Shown here piece by piece: positions 1 through 9,059 of a DNA stretch of 46,038 bases. The stretch lies in the NCBI GenBank assembly GCA_035649575.1, contig DASRJH010000344.1, positions 1 to 46,038 on the forward strand, given 5' to 3'. Below the pieces are notes generated by a model. It was not told where the DNA came from. It saw nothing but the letters and a program-made list of their open reading frames with translations, and did not search any database. Source of the stretch: DASVAL01 sp035649575 (GTDB lineage: Bacteria > Planctomycetota > UBA1135 > UBA2386). The stretch's first letter is position 1. Every line of letters starts with the position of its first letter. The position numbers were made by a program, and so were the translations under genes.

Positions 1-155
1 GCAAGGTGATCGCGTTCCGGAGCCAGTACGGGCAGGAGTTCTACGTGATCCTGGTCGCCCCGGACGAGGTGCTCGACGAGATCCCCTTGGCGGCCTACGA
101 CGAGTCCTGCTCGTCGACGAACGTCAACACGCTGATCGCGCGCCTCGCCGAATAG
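1..155 (+). CDS. C-terminal end of an unknown protein (5' partial)
   Basis: The frame starting at base 3 is open and encodes the last 50 residues of a protein ending in TLIARLAE, stopping with TAG at 153-155. The fragment contains a hydrophobic strand-like stretch (FYVILVAP) followed by an acidic segment (DEVLDEIP). No family can be recognised from so short a piece. The next gene starts 67 bases downstream on the same strand, so the two could be co-transcribed. The reading frame is supported by consistently G/C third positions. Confidence 0.6.
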   Translation, partial: KVIAFRSQYGQEFYVILVAPDEVLDEIPLAAYDESCSSTNVNTLIARLAE

Positions 156-222
156 AGCCGAACTGGGGGGCTCGGCGGGCCGGGCGAAGCGATGCTGGCG
201 AAGGCGGGGCCCGAACAGTATC

Positions 223-2457
223 GTGCCTCGCCCAAATGTTCGTGAATCCCCAGGGTCACCGACGTTGACGATCGACCTCGTCCAGCTCGCACGTTCCCTC
301 CAACTCGACTCCCTCGAAAGCGCGTGGAGCGAGACCGCCAAGGCCCCTCGCGCGGGGGACACGAGCCGCTACGCCGCAGTCATCGACCTGCTGTGCGACC
401 AGGACATGGCGAGCAAGGCACTTGGCATGGCGACCGTCATGATCGACGCGTTGAACGCCAACAGCGAGGTCGACGCCGCCATGGAGCTCGGCTTCCGCGT
501 CATGCGGCGCAGCGCGCACAACGAAGCTCTCACGAAGAACGTCGTGAGCCTGATCGAGAAGCGATACGCCGAGGAGGAGTGGCTCGCCGTGCTCAAGGAG
601 CGCGCGGGGCTGCATGCGACACCGAGTGTCGCGGGGATCCTCGAGTTCGATCGCCTGCGGCGCTACACGAAGGGATACGTCGTCTACCACTCCGCCGGCT
701 GGGGCGAGGGCTGCATCGAGGATTTCTCGGCCGCGTCGCAGGAAGTGACGGTCGCCTTCGCGTCGGGCCGGCGTGAGGCCTTTCCGCTCGACACGCTGCT
801 CTCGCGGTTCAAGGCACTCGATGCCAACGATCTGCGCGCGATGAAGCTGCTCCAGAAGGACAAGCTGCGCGAAGAAGCCGAACGCGATCCGAGCGCGCTG
901 ATCCGCCGCGCCGCCGCGCTCTACCGCGGCACGATCACGAGCCTGCAAGTCAAGAACGAGCTGTGTCCGTCCGTCATCCCCGAGAAGGACTGGCCCAATT
1001 TCTGGAAGCGCGCGAAGACCGCCGCGGCCAAGGACCCCTGGGTCAAGGTCGAGGGCTCGACGACGCGGCCGACGTTCGTGGTCCGCGACAAGCCGGTCGG
1101 CCTGCTCGAAGAGGCGAAGACCGCTCTCACGCACCAGAACGATCTCGGCCAGCGCATCGGCGTGCTGCGCGACTACCTCGCGCGCTGCAGCGACGTGGAT
1201 GTGCGCGCGGCGATCCTCGACCTCGCGAAGCAGAACATCGAGAGCGCGATCAAGGAGAGCGCCAACAAGAAGAACGGCCCCTCCCACGCGCACATCCTCG
1301 ACGGCATCCTCTTGCTCGAGGAGCACGGGCAGCGCGCCTCGATTCCCGCGGCGAACGAACTGCGCGCGCTGCTGCGCAAGGAGGACGGGTCGCTGCAGCC
1401 TGCTGCGATCGACCGGCTCGCGACGCAGGCTTCGCGCGAACACGCCGTGGAACTGCTGCCGGCGGCGCTCGGCGAGAAGTGGGCCGAGCAGTGTGCGGCG
1501 TTGCTGACCGACTGGCCGAACTCCGTGCTCGAGAGGGTCGTCGAAAAGCTCGTTGCCATGGGCAGTGGCGCTCTGTGCCTGCCGCTCTGGGACAAGGTTG
1601 CGCCGTATCCGAAACGCTTCCCGCTGCAGACCTACATGCTCGGCAAGCTCTATTCCGAGGGGACGTTCGACCTGAGCCCCCAGCGGCCGACCCCGGTCAC
1701 TGTCGGTCGCGTGCTGCTGCACCTCGGCCGCGTGCTCACCGAGGAGCGCAAGAAGAGTGTGCTGCACAGCCGCCTGCTGGGCCGCCTCACGAGCCTGCTC
1801 ACCGGCAAACGAGGGCTGCTGCACCGCGCGATGGAAGGCATCTCGCGCGACGACCTGTCGCACTACATCGGCATCATCAAGCGTGCCGGCGAGGACTTCC
1901 CGCAGGAGGTCGTCGACATGATCGACCGCGTGGTGGCCGACCACCACCCCGACCTGCACGCGCGACCGGAGCTGCCGTTCTGGGAGAAGGACCACATCTA
2001 CACGACCCGTACCGGTCTGAAGCAAGTCAAGGAGGAGTATCGCGTGCTGGTCGAGGACAAGATCCCGACCAACAGCAAGGCAATCGGATCCGCGGCAGCG
2101 CTGGGCGACCTCAGCGAGAACAGCGAGTGGGACGCCGCGATGGAAGAGCAGCGCAATCTCACGGGACGCGCGCAAGCGATGGACCAGCAGATCCGCAGCG
2201 CGCGTCTGATCGAAGAGCAGGAGATCCCGGCGGATCGCGTCGCGCCGGGCACGAAGATCACGCTCGTCGAAGAGCAGAGCGGCAAGCGGATCGTGTATCG
2301 CGTGCTCGGCCCGTGGGACGTCGACGATCAGACGATCAACTACCTGGCACCCATCGCCAAGGACCTGCTCGGCAAGAGTGTCGGCGACAGCGCCGAGCTA
2401 CCGGCCGTGAGCGGGTCGATCCGCGTCCGCGTCGAAGCCATCGAACGCATCGTGTGA
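223..2457 (+). CDS. greA: Long GreA-type transcription elongation (transcript cleavage) factor
   Basis: 744 residues. The last roughly 160 residues are a complete GreA. A coiled coil carries the tip motif GDLSENSEW, with the acidic pair D629 and E632 at the positions that hold the Mg ion for transcript cleavage. A C-terminal FKBP-like domain follows (about 665-744). The first roughly 580 residues are a helical extension absent from proteobacterial GreA (about 158 residues). Chlamydial GreA is similarly long, so the extension may be a PVC-group trait. The role is rescue of backtracked RNA polymerase in the cytoplasm; the job of the extension is unknown. The GTG start at 223 has only a loose purine-rich upstream region, and a TTG further in is possible. 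The stop overlaps the start of the next gene. Confidence 0.9.
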   Translation: MPRPNVRESPGSPTLTIDLVQLARSLQLDSLESAWSETAKAPRAGDTSRYAAVIDLLCDQDMASKALGMATVMIDALNANSEVDAAMELGFRVMRRSAHNEALTKNVVSLIEKRYAEEEWLAVLKERAGLHATPSVAGILEFDRLRRYTKGYVVYHSAGWGEGCIEDFSAASQEVTVAFASGRREAFPLDTLLSRFKALDANDLRAMKLLQKDKLREEAERDPSALIRRAAALYRGTITSLQVKNELCPSVIPEKDWPNFWKRAKTAAAKDPWVKVEGSTTRPTFVVRDKPVGLLEEAKTALTHQNDLGQRIGVLRDYLARCSDVDVRAAILDLAKQNIESAIKESANKKNGPSHAHILDGILLLEEHGQRASIPAANELRALLRKEDGSLQPAAIDRLATQASREHAVELLPAALGEKWAEQCAALLTDWPNSVLERVVEKLVAMGSGALCLPLWDKVAPYPKRFPLQTYMLGKLYSEGTFDLSPQRPTPVTVGRVLLHLGRVLTEERKKSVLHSRLLGRLTSLLTGKRGLLHRAMEGISRDDLSHYIGIIKRAGEDFPQEVVDMIDRVVADHHPDLHARPELPFWEKDHIYTTRTGLKQVKEEYRVLVEDKIPTNSKAIGSAAALGDLSENSEWDAAMEEQRNLTGRAQAMDQQIRSARLIEEQEIPADRVAPGTKITLVEEQSGKRIVYRVLGPWDVDDQTINYLAPIAKDLLGKSVGDSAELPAVSGSIRVRVEAIERIV

Positions 2458-3170
2458 CTGCCGATCCGCTCCCGTTCCGACTCGACCTCGGCGAGGGCCA
2501 CTATCTCGTCGGCGATCAGCTGGCCGGCGAGCGACCCGGCTACGTGTTCCTGCACGGCCTCGGTTCGGTGCGCGGTGGCGAGAAGAGCGCTTCGCTGCTC
2601 GCGCACGCCGCTGCACACGGACGCGCGTTCCTGCGCATCGACATGCGCGGTCACGGCGACTCTTCGGGCAAACTCGGCCGCGTCAAGGTCAGCGAGCTGA
2701 TCGCCGACGCCGTGCGCACGCTCGAACGCACGGGCCCGTGCCGCCTGGTCGGCTCGAGCCTCGGCGCACTCGTCGGCGCCTTCGCGGCCGCCGCCCGCCC
2801 CGAGCTCGTGCGGGGTCTCGCCCTGCTCGCGCCGGCGGTCGGGTTCGTGACGAACCTCGCCCGACGCCTCGATCCGCAGGGGCGCATGTGGACCAGCGAG
2901 GGACTCGGCTTCGTCGTCGAACCGCAGGTCATCGAAGACGGCCAGCAGCTCGACGAGTCCGGCCTGCCAATGCGTCTTCGCGCGCCGACGCTCGTCGTGC
3001 ACGGCTCCGCCGACGAGGTGATCCCGGTCCGCGCCGGCGAGCGCTTCTTCGCGGCCATCCCACACGCCCGCAAGGAGCTGTGGATCGTGCCCGGCGGCGA
3101 CCACCGCCTGAACACGATCGCCGACCAGATCTGGACACGGTTCGATAGCTTGCTCGATCGCGTAGGATGA
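2454..3170 (+). CDS. Alpha/beta hydrolase
   Basis: 238 residues, GTG start overlapping the greA stop (GTGTGA), which implies translational coupling. An oxyanion motif FLHGLGS lies near residue 35. The nucleophile elbow is GSSLG (S102), the acid is probably D187 in HGSADEVIP, and the histidine is H217 in GGDHRLN, giving a complete catalytic triad. There is no signal peptide, so it should be cytoplasmic. The size and the RIDMRGHGDSSG segment fit small serine esterases or lysophospholipase-like hydrolases. The substrate cannot be read from the sequence, and the operon position after greA does not suggest one. Confidence 0.85.
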   Translation: MTADPLPFRLDLGEGHYLVGDQLAGERPGYVFLHGLGSVRGGEKSASLLAHAAAHGRAFLRIDMRGHGDSSGKLGRVKVSELIADAVRTLERTGPCRLVGSSLGALVGAFAAAARPELVRGLALLAPAVGFVTNLARRLDPQGRMWTSEGLGFVVEPQVIEDGQQLDESGLPMRLRAPTLVVHGSADEVIPVRAGERFFAAIPHARKELWIVPGGDHRLNTIADQIWTRFDSLLDRVG

Positions 3171-3204
3171 TCCGGGTCACCACCGCCTCGCCCGCGTTCC
3201 CTCC

Positions 3205-4320
3205 ATGCGACTCCAAGACCTGCAGACGCCGACGCTGCTGATCCACCTCGACCGGGTGCGACACAACCTGGCGGCCATGCAGCGCTGGCTCGGTAGCCGG
3301 ATGGACCGCTGGCGCCCGCACGTGAAGACGTGCAAGGTGCCCGAAGTGCAGGCACTGCTGCTGCAGGCCGGTGTGCGCCGCTTCAAGTGCGCGACGACGC
3401 GCGAAGCCGACGTGCTGCTGCAGGCGGCCACGGACGCGCGCTGTGGTCCGATCGACGTGCTGTTGGCGATGTCCACACACGGAGCCAACCTCGAGCGCGC
3501 AACCGCTCTCGCGGCGGCGCACCGCGCGCACCGTCTGTCGGTGACGACGGAAGAGCCGCACCACGCCGCGGCACTGCACACGCGCAGGCTCGGCGCCTTC
3601 GTCGATCTCGACCCGGGCTACCATCGCACGGGAATCCCGCTGTCCGAACGCGAACGCATCGCCGCCGTCGTGCGCGCCGCGGGGCCGGGCCTGCGCGGCC
3701 TGCACTGCTACGAGGGCCACCTGCACGAAGGCACCATGGCCGAGCGGCAGACGCTGGCGCATGCGATCTACCGCGACTTCACGGCACTGGCCCGCGATCT
3801 CGCGGTGCGCTGCGAGCTCGTGACCTCGGGCACGCCGACGTTCCCCGCGGCGCTCGCGTTCCGGGACTTCGCCGCATTCGATCACACCGTGAGCCCAGGC
3901 ACCGTCGTCTACTGGGATGCGCGCAGCGCGCAGCTCGGCATCGAGGGCTTCCGCTGCGCGGTCGAGGTGCAGGCGCGAGTCATCAGCCGCCCGACTGCGG
4001 AACGCTTCACGGTCGACGCCGGCAGCAAGGCGCTCGACGCGGCCGCGGGCAATCCGTGCGCCGAACTGGCCTGCGAGTGGACCGGCACGGCGCAGACACC
4101 GAGCGAAGAGCATCTGCCGCTGCGCTGTGCGGCCGGCGCAGCGCCGCCGCTCGGCACGCTGGTGCGACTCGTGCCGCGCCACGTGTGCCCCACGGTGAAC
4201 CTCGCCGACGAGGCCGTGCTGCTCGACGAAGGGCGGATCGTCGCGATCGCGCCGATCCGGGCGCGCGGCCACGAGACCGTCTGCGACACTTCGCCGCGCG
4301 AAGCACGGGTGCAGCAGTGA
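3205..4320 (+). CDS. PLP-dependent D-threonine aldolase / D-serine dehydratase-like enzyme (alanine racemase fold)
   Basis: 371 residues. The N-terminal TIM barrel carries RPHVKTCK with K41 as the expected PLP Schiff-base lysine, and FVDLDPGYHRTG around 130. The C-terminal beta domain ends with the segment HVCPTVNLADEA. In the DSD1-like family this His-x-Cys region binds a metal ion that activates the substrate. The family cleaves D-3-hydroxy amino acids or dehydrates D-serine in the cytoplasm; which reaction applies here is not decidable. ATG start 34 bases after the hydrolase gene. The stop overlaps the TPR gene by four bases, so the genes are probably in one operon. Confidence 0.85.
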   Translation: MRLQDLQTPTLLIHLDRVRHNLAAMQRWLGSRMDRWRPHVKTCKVPEVQALLLQAGVRRFKCATTREADVLLQAATDARCGPIDVLLAMSTHGANLERATALAAAHRAHRLSVTTEEPHHAAALHTRRLGAFVDLDPGYHRTGIPLSERERIAAVVRAAGPGLRGLHCYEGHLHEGTMAERQTLAHAIYRDFTALARDLAVRCELVTSGTPTFPAALAFRDFAAFDHTVSPGTVVYWDARSAQLGIEGFRCAVEVQARVISRPTAERFTVDAGSKALDAAAGNPCAELACEWTGTAQTPSEEHLPLRCAAGAAPPLGTLVRLVPRHVCPTVNLADEAVLLDEGRIVAIAPIRARGHETVCDTSPREARVQQ

Positions 4321-4889
4321 TCCCCGTTCCTCCGCACCTGCAACGACTCGCCGACCGGATCGATGGCTGGCTCGATCTGCGCTGTCCCGAACGGGTCCTC
4401 GAGCTGCTGCCGCCGATGCTCGCCGATCCTGCGGCCCGTCCGGCGGGGCTCACGATGCGCATCCGCGCCTACGTGCGGCAAGCGCGCTGCGCCGAGGCCT
4501 TGGTGGACCTGGCCGAGCTGCGCACGACGCAGCCGGACCTGGACTGGATCGACCTGACCGAGGCGTGGTGCCGCAAACGCACCTCCGACCTGCGCGGTGC
4601 GATCCGCTGCATGGAGCAGTTGATCGGGCGCAACCCGCGATCCGACATCGGCCACTACAACCTCGGGTGTTACCTGGCCCTGGACGGCCAGCGCGATCGC
4701 GCGATCGACGAAGTGACGATCGCCTGTGGCATGCAGCCCGAGTTCCGCGATCACGCGCGCGACGAACCCGATCTCGACAGCCTGCGCACCGACACGCGTT
4801 TCCGCCAGCTCATGCGCCAGGGCGGCTCTGCCGGCGAAGCCGCAACCGGCGGTGGCTTCGAAGCGGGGTCGGACCCCGGACGCAACTGA
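4317..4889 (+). CDS. Small tetratricopeptide-repeat protein
   Basis: 190 residues, GTG start within the GTGA overlap with the upstream gene. The sequence is helical with TPR-like spacing. The clearest repeat is around residues 110-140 (HYNLGCYLALDGQRDRAIDE), followed by a typical terminal segment that ends DPDF-like (DSLRTDTRFRQLM). There is no signal peptide or membrane segment, so it is probably a cytoplasmic protein-protein interaction scaffold. The last roughly 20 residues are Gly-rich and probably disordered. The partner is unknown. A hairpin directly after the stop suggests that this is the last gene of the greA-led operon. Confidence 0.75.
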   Translation: MIPVPPHLQRLADRIDGWLDLRCPERVLELLPPMLADPAARPAGLTMRIRAYVRQARCAEALVDLAELRTTQPDLDWIDLTEAWCRKRTSDLRGAIRCMEQLIGRNPRSDIGHYNLGCYLALDGQRDRAIDEVTIACGMQPEFRDHARDEPDLDSLRTDTRFRQLMRQGGSAGEAATGGGFEAGSDPGRN

Positions 4890-4892
4890 TTC

Positions 4893-4920
4893 GGGAGTGC
4901 GCGCAGGTTCGCGCACCCTC
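4893..4920 (+). terminator. Hairpin after the TPR gene
   Basis: GTGCGCG (4897-4903), loop CAGGTT, CGCGCAC (4910-4916) form a perfect 7-bp stem, with partial pairing of flanking GGG and CTC. No T-tract follows, so it would be a non-canonical or Rho-assisted terminator. It separates the greA operon from the moxR operon. Confidence 0.45.
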
Positions 4921-4996
4921 GGCAGGCGGCCATGGCAGCGGGACTCCCGCATCGGCCATCAGTCGGGTTCCACGTCGTGGTCGAAAGAGGGATCCC

Positions 4997-5935
4997 TTGC
5001 GATCTCCACCACTCACTCTCGACCCCAGCGCAGCGCGCCTTGCCCTCGAGAGCAACATCGCGAGGGTGGTTGCCGTCCCACGCGACACCATCGAGCCGCT
5101 GCTCTGTGCCCTCGTCGCGGGCGGCCACGTGCTGCTCGAGGGCATTCCCGGCATCGGGAAGACGCTGCTCGCGCGGACGATCGCAAAGAGCATCGACGGC
5201 GAGTTCCGCCGCATCCAGTTCACGAACGACCTGATGCCGAGCGACGTGGTCGGCACGGCCGTGTGGCGACCCGACATCGGCATGTTCTCGTTCGTGCGCG
5301 GCCCGCTGTTCGCCAATCTCGTGCTGGCCGACGAGATCAACCGCACGAGTCCGCGCACACTGTCCTGTCTGCTCGAAGCCATGGAGAGCGGTCGCGTCTC
5401 GGTCGAAGGCCAGACGCTCGAACTGGGCCTTCCGTTCACGGTGCTCGCGACGCGCAATCCGATCGAGTTCCACGGCACCTACCCGGTGCCCGAAGCCGCG
5501 CTCGATCGCTTCCTCGTGCGCGTCGAGATCGGCTATCCGGAGGCCGTGTTCGAAAAGGCGCTCTACAAGGGCAGCGATCCCGAAGTGGCACTCGCGCAAG
5601 TGAGGCCCGTGCTCTCGCGCGACGATCTGCTGGCCATGCGCTCGCTGGCGGCCGAGGTCCAGGTGCGGTCGCCCGTCGCCGAATACGTCTACCGCGTCGT
5701 GCAGGCGAGCCGGACGCATGGCGACGTCCAGCTCGGTGCGAGCCCGCGCGCCGCGCTCGCGTGGCTCAAAGCCGCCAAGGCACGCGCGTTGTTCGACGGC
5801 CGCAACTACGTGCTGCCCGACGACCTCAAGGCGCTCGCGATACCGGCTCTCGCGCACCGGCTGTTCCTGCGCGGTGGCGCGCCGGCATCCGATCTCGTGC
5901 AGGAGGTCGTGCGAACCACCGAGGTTCCGCTCTAG
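4997..5935 (+). CDS. MoxR-family AAA+ ATPase
   Basis: 312 residues. Walker A is GIPGIGKT (about 49-56) and Walker B is LVLADEIN (D112, E113). A sensor region ATRNPIEFHGTYPVPEAALDRF and a C-terminal lid complete the family layout. MoxR ATPases act as chaperone-like factors that activate or insert metal into partner proteins, usually encoded alongside DUF58 and transglutaminase proteins, as here. TTG at 4997 is chosen because a purine-rich AGAGGG site lies about five bases upstream and the MoxR homology begins almost at once. No better start is visible. First gene of a three-gene operon. Confidence 0.92.
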   Translation: MRSPPLTLDPSAARLALESNIARVVAVPRDTIEPLLCALVAGGHVLLEGIPGIGKTLLARTIAKSIDGEFRRIQFTNDLMPSDVVGTAVWRPDIGMFSFVRGPLFANLVLADEINRTSPRTLSCLLEAMESGRVSVEGQTLELGLPFTVLATRNPIEFHGTYPVPEAALDRFLVRVEIGYPEAVFEKALYKGSDPEVALAQVRPVLSRDDLLAMRSLAAEVQVRSPVAEYVYRVVQASRTHGDVQLGASPRAALAWLKAAKARALFDGRNYVLPDDLKALAIPALAHRLFLRGGAPASDLVQEVVRTTEVPL

Positions 5936-5948
5936 GCGGAGAGCGACC

Positions 5949-6899
5949 GTGCGCGTCCGCCCGACCACTCTCGGCACGAAGGGCCTCCTGCTGCTCGGCG
6001 CGCTCGAGTTCACGTTCCTCGCGAGCGGTTATCGGAACCTGTTCTTCCTGCTCATCGCGTTCTGCTGCTCGCTCGGTGGGCTCTGTCTCGTGTGGTCGGT
6101 CGCGAACCTGCGCCGGCTCGCGGCGCGGCTTCACGAGCCGCCGTTCGCCCCGGCCGATACCCCGCGCCCGCTGCGGCTCGAGCTGCACTGTCGGAAGGCG
6201 CGCGTGGACCTCGCGGTCGAGCTGCGTGTGCGCGGAGAGTGGACCGAGATCGCCTACGCGCCGACCGCGACCGGCACGATCGAGCTCGACGCGAAGTTCC
6301 CTGGACTGCCGCGTGGAGTGCACGAGGTGCAGGGCATGCGGGTCCTCACGCGCTTCCCGTTCGGCTTCTTCCGCGCGCGTCTCGACCTGCCTGTGTCCGC
6401 GACGCTCGTGACCTTCCCGAATCCCGACGCCGCGGACCGGGACGAACTCGGCCTCGACCACCATAGCTCGTCGCACATGGCGCACGCGGGCCAGCGCAGT
6501 CCGTCGGTCGCCGGCTTGCGCGAATTCCGCACCGGCGATGCGCTCGCCGACGTGCATTGGAAGGCCAGTGCCCGGCGTGGCACGCCGATCGTGAAGGAAC
6601 GCGAGATCGAGAGCGGCACGGGCATCGAAGTGGCGATCGACCGCCGCTGCGCGCCAGAAGCACTCGAGTCCGCGCTGGCCATTGCGACCAGCGTGCTGTT
6701 GGACCGGCGGCACGACGAGCGCAGGCTGCACCTGCGCAGCCAGGACTGCGCGCTCGAAGTCGGCCCGCGGCGCAACGGCGAGGCGCAGGCACTGCGCTGG
6801 CTCGCGGCAGCGACGCTGCTGCCGCCGTCTGCGCCGCCCGTGCCATCTACGTCGGCCGCATGTCTGTGGCTGCCGGCACGCACGGCAGGAGGTTCCTGA
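5949..6899 (+). CDS. DUF58 domain protein, partner of MoxR
   Basis: 316 residues. Two hydrophobic segments occupy about residues 11-50 (LLLLGALEFTFLAS and FFLLIAFCCSLGGLCLVW). A beta-rich region follows, then the DUF58 signature FRTGDALADVHWKASARRG around 193-211. The protein is thus a membrane-anchored cytoplasmic von Willebrand-like partner of the MoxR ATPase. GTG start at 5949 is preceded by GGAGAG at a suitable distance, 13 bases after moxR. The stop overlaps the transglutaminase start by one base. Cell-envelope maturation is the usual inferred role; no direct substrate is known. Confidence 0.88.
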   Translation: MRVRPTTLGTKGLLLLGALEFTFLASGYRNLFFLLIAFCCSLGGLCLVWSVANLRRLAARLHEPPFAPADTPRPLRLELHCRKARVDLAVELRVRGEWTEIAYAPTATGTIELDAKFPGLPRGVHEVQGMRVLTRFPFGFFRARLDLPVSATLVTFPNPDAADRDELGLDHHSSSHMAHAGQRSPSVAGLREFRTGDALADVHWKASARRGTPIVKEREIESGTGIEVAIDRRCAPEALESALAIATSVLLDRRHDERRLHLRSQDCALEVGPRRNGEAQALRWLAAATLLPPSAPPVPSTSAACLWLPARTAGGS

Positions 6900-8824
6900 T
6901 GACCGACAGCCTCTTCCCGATGCTGCTCGTGCTGACCATGTTCGACCTCGGGTTCGTGCAGATCACCGAGGCCGTGCCCGGCACCGGCCTGCTGCCGCTG
7001 TGGCTGCTCGCCGCCGGATCGCCGTGGCTGCGACGCATGCAGAGATACACGACGTATCGCGTGATCTGGAACCTCTGCGTCGTCGTCGTGTTCGCGATGC
7101 TCGTCAACCACGCGTCGACCACGGGCCTGCTGCACATGCTCGAGGACGGCCTGCTGCTCGCCGTGTTGTGCCAGGTGCACCTGCTCAACAACGTCAGCGA
7201 CAGCCAGCGCCCCGATCTCGTCTTCTTCAACTCGTTCCTGATCGCATTCGTCACGAGCTTCTTCTCGTCCGACCTGATGTGGTCGGTGCTGTTCGTGCTG
7301 CATTCCCTCGCGTTCGTGCCGGCGCTGCAGATCCACGTGCTCGCGCAACGCAGACTGGCACTCGGACGCCGCCTCACGCTCTCGATGATCCGCGACGGCA
7401 TGAGACGCACGGTGGTGGTCGGCATCGTCACGGCCATCGTGTTCGTCGCCTGGCCTCGCAACTTCCAGCGCGAAGGATGGCTCGGCGGCACGTTCATGCT
7501 GCGCGAGGAGTTCGCAGCCGGTCTCGCCGAAGAGATCCGCCTCGATCGAGAGCATCGCGTCTTCCTCAGCAACGAAGTCGTCATGGTCGTGGAGCCGTCT
7601 TCTGGCCAGGCCGAGGACGTGCCGACACATTGGCGCGCGACCGCCTTCTCCGAGTTCGACGGCTCTTCGTGGCACCCGCAGGATCTCACCTACTTCGGCG
7701 CGCGCGCGAGCGATCCGATGTGGGAACGCAGGCCGGACGGGTCCTGGGACCGGGAGCTGCCACCCGGCAATGGTGTCGTGCGCGTCCGGCTCATCGACTC
7801 CACGGCCAGGCGGTTGATCTGTCCGCTCGAGAGCCGCTCGATCCGCATGGGCCGCGCGGAAGGGCTCGCATTCGACCCACAACCCTATGGCGTGTTGGCC
7901 TTCGTGCAGCCCGACGACGCATCGGGCCAACCGATCGTCTATTCGATACAGCTCGGAGCGAACTCGGGCATCACGCGCGCGTCGGCGCGGGCCCGCGATC
8001 GGCTGACCTCGCTGCCGAAGAGCCGCGTGCCTGGGTGCCTGCCGGAGCTGGCCGCGCGTCTGCGCGCGCAAGCACCGCCGGCCGCGGACGAGGCCGCGAT
8101 CGCACGCGCGAGCTGCGCGTGGTTGCAGCAGCACAGAAGCTATCAACTGCCCGGTGAGCCCGGCTTCGCGTCGGACATCGAGTCGTTCCTGCTCGGAACG
8201 GGGTCGGGCCACTGCGAGTACTTCGCCACCGCGCTCGCGCTGGTCCTCCGGCAGCAGGGGATCCCGTGCCGGCTCGTCGGCGGTTTCCTCGCGCATGAGT
8301 GGGATCCGCAGATGAAGGCCGTCGTGGCGCGAGCACGGCATGCCCATGCCTGGGTCGAAGCACTGATGCCCGATGGTTCGTGGATCACTCTCGACGCGAC
8401 GCCCGCAGCCGACGTGATGCAGGGCCACACGGCGCACTTGACGTGGTGGCGGGCCATCACGGCAGAACTCGAACGGCTCTGGCAGGAGGTGACCGATTTC
8501 GACGCGGACAAGCGCGCCGCGTGGCTGCAACGCCTGATCTCGATGCCCGTGGACCATCCGTTCCCGACTGCGGCCGTGGCCCTTGCCGTCTTCGGGCTGT
8601 TCTACCTCGCGCGGCGGCGGCGGCAGGTGCTGCCCGCGATCCTGAAGCTGCAGCGCGCGGTGCGGGCTGCCGGGATGACGCTGCGAGCCGGAGAGACTCC
8701 GCGCGAGCTCCTGGTCCGAGCCGGTTCGGCGCAGCTCACGCCGGAGTCTCTCGCCGCGCTGAAGACCGCTGCGCTCGAGCACGAAGCGCTGCGCTACAGC
8801 AGCGAAGCCACGGCCGAGAACTGA
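6899..8824 (+). CDS. Membrane-bound transglutaminase-like protein (TgpA type)
   Basis: 641 residues. ATG at 6899 overlaps the previous stop (TGATG) and has a perfect AGGAGG at 6887-6892, which decides the start. The N-terminal part (about 1-190) holds several transmembrane helices of the DUF3488 type. A periplasmic transglutaminase core follows with C439 in GHCEYFAT, H483 in HAHAWVEA and D499 in TLDATPA. A further helix lies near 560 (AAVALAVFGLFYLA), with a cytoplasmic tail. The layout is that of Pseudomonas TgpA. The catalytic triad is intact, so a peptidase or transglutaminase activity at the outer face of the membrane is likely. Confidence 0.9.
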   Translation: MTDSLFPMLLVLTMFDLGFVQITEAVPGTGLLPLWLLAAGSPWLRRMQRYTTYRVIWNLCVVVVFAMLVNHASTTGLLHMLEDGLLLAVLCQVHLLNNVSDSQRPDLVFFNSFLIAFVTSFFSSDLMWSVLFVLHSLAFVPALQIHVLAQRRLALGRRLTLSMIRDGMRRTVVVGIVTAIVFVAWPRNFQREGWLGGTFMLREEFAAGLAEEIRLDREHRVFLSNEVVMVVEPSSGQAEDVPTHWRATAFSEFDGSSWHPQDLTYFGARASDPMWERRPDGSWDRELPPGNGVVRVRLIDSTARRLICPLESRSIRMGRAEGLAFDPQPYGVLAFVQPDDASGQPIVYSIQLGANSGITRASARARDRLTSLPKSRVPGCLPELAARLRAQAPPAADEAAIARASCAWLQQHRSYQLPGEPGFASDIESFLLGTGSGHCEYFATALALVLRQQGIPCRLVGGFLAHEWDPQMKAVVARARHAHAWVEALMPDGSWITLDATPAADVMQGHTAHLTWWRAITAELERLWQEVTDFDADKRAAWLQRLISMPVDHPFPTAAVALAVFGLFYLARRRRQVLPAILKLQRAVRAAGMTLRAGETPRELLVRAGSAQLTPESLAALKTAALEHEALRYSSEATAEN

Positions 8825-9031
8825 CCGCCGAGAGCACGCATGCTGAGAGCAGCTGGAGCTCCGCATGCTGCGAGTCACGTTCGACCAGAACTGCCGCCGA
8901 TGCATGAGTGCTCCGGATTCGTCATCGGTTGCACCGCCGCCCCACTTTTCCACTCAGAACACCAGTTCTCGCGAGCAATCGAGGACCTCGGCGACACGTT
9001 TGCTGCCATGGTCCGTACCCGTGCAGACGGC

Positions 9032-9059
9032 TTGACACTCTTGGCGAAGCTGATAATAT
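9032..9059 (+). promoter_or_regulatory. Sigma-70-like promoter of the rayT gene
   Basis: TTGACA at 9032-9037 and TAATAT at 9054-9059 are separated by 16 bases. This is a near-consensus promoter and is unusually AT-rich for this window. Transcription would begin about 7-8 bases before the ATG at 9073, giving a nearly leaderless mRNA without a Shine-Dalgarno site. The -10 box overlaps the dispersed repeat that starts at 9051. Confidence 0.6.

Noticed and set aside
256..2175. Long minus-strand open frame (about 640 codons) opposite greA
   Set aside because: It is the antisense shadow of a high-GC gene. Composition is Arg/Ala/Leu-biased, no family is recognisable, and greA on the other strand has clear motifs.
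4886..4898. Possible fifth copy of the rayT-type repeat (CTGATTCGGGAG at the TPR gene stop)
   Set aside because: Only about 11 of 12 bases match and the rest of the repeat is absent; the stop codon itself accounts for part of the match.
4890..4996. tRNA-like GGTTCG segment between the TPR and moxR genes
   Set aside because: No cloverleaf with acceptor and anticodon arms can be drawn; the bases are better explained by the hairpin at 4893-4920.
6254..8953. Minus-strand open frame of about 900 codons opposite DUF58 and transglutaminase genes
   Set aside because: Low-complexity Arg/His/Glu composition and full overlap with two well-supported genes show that it is a shadow.
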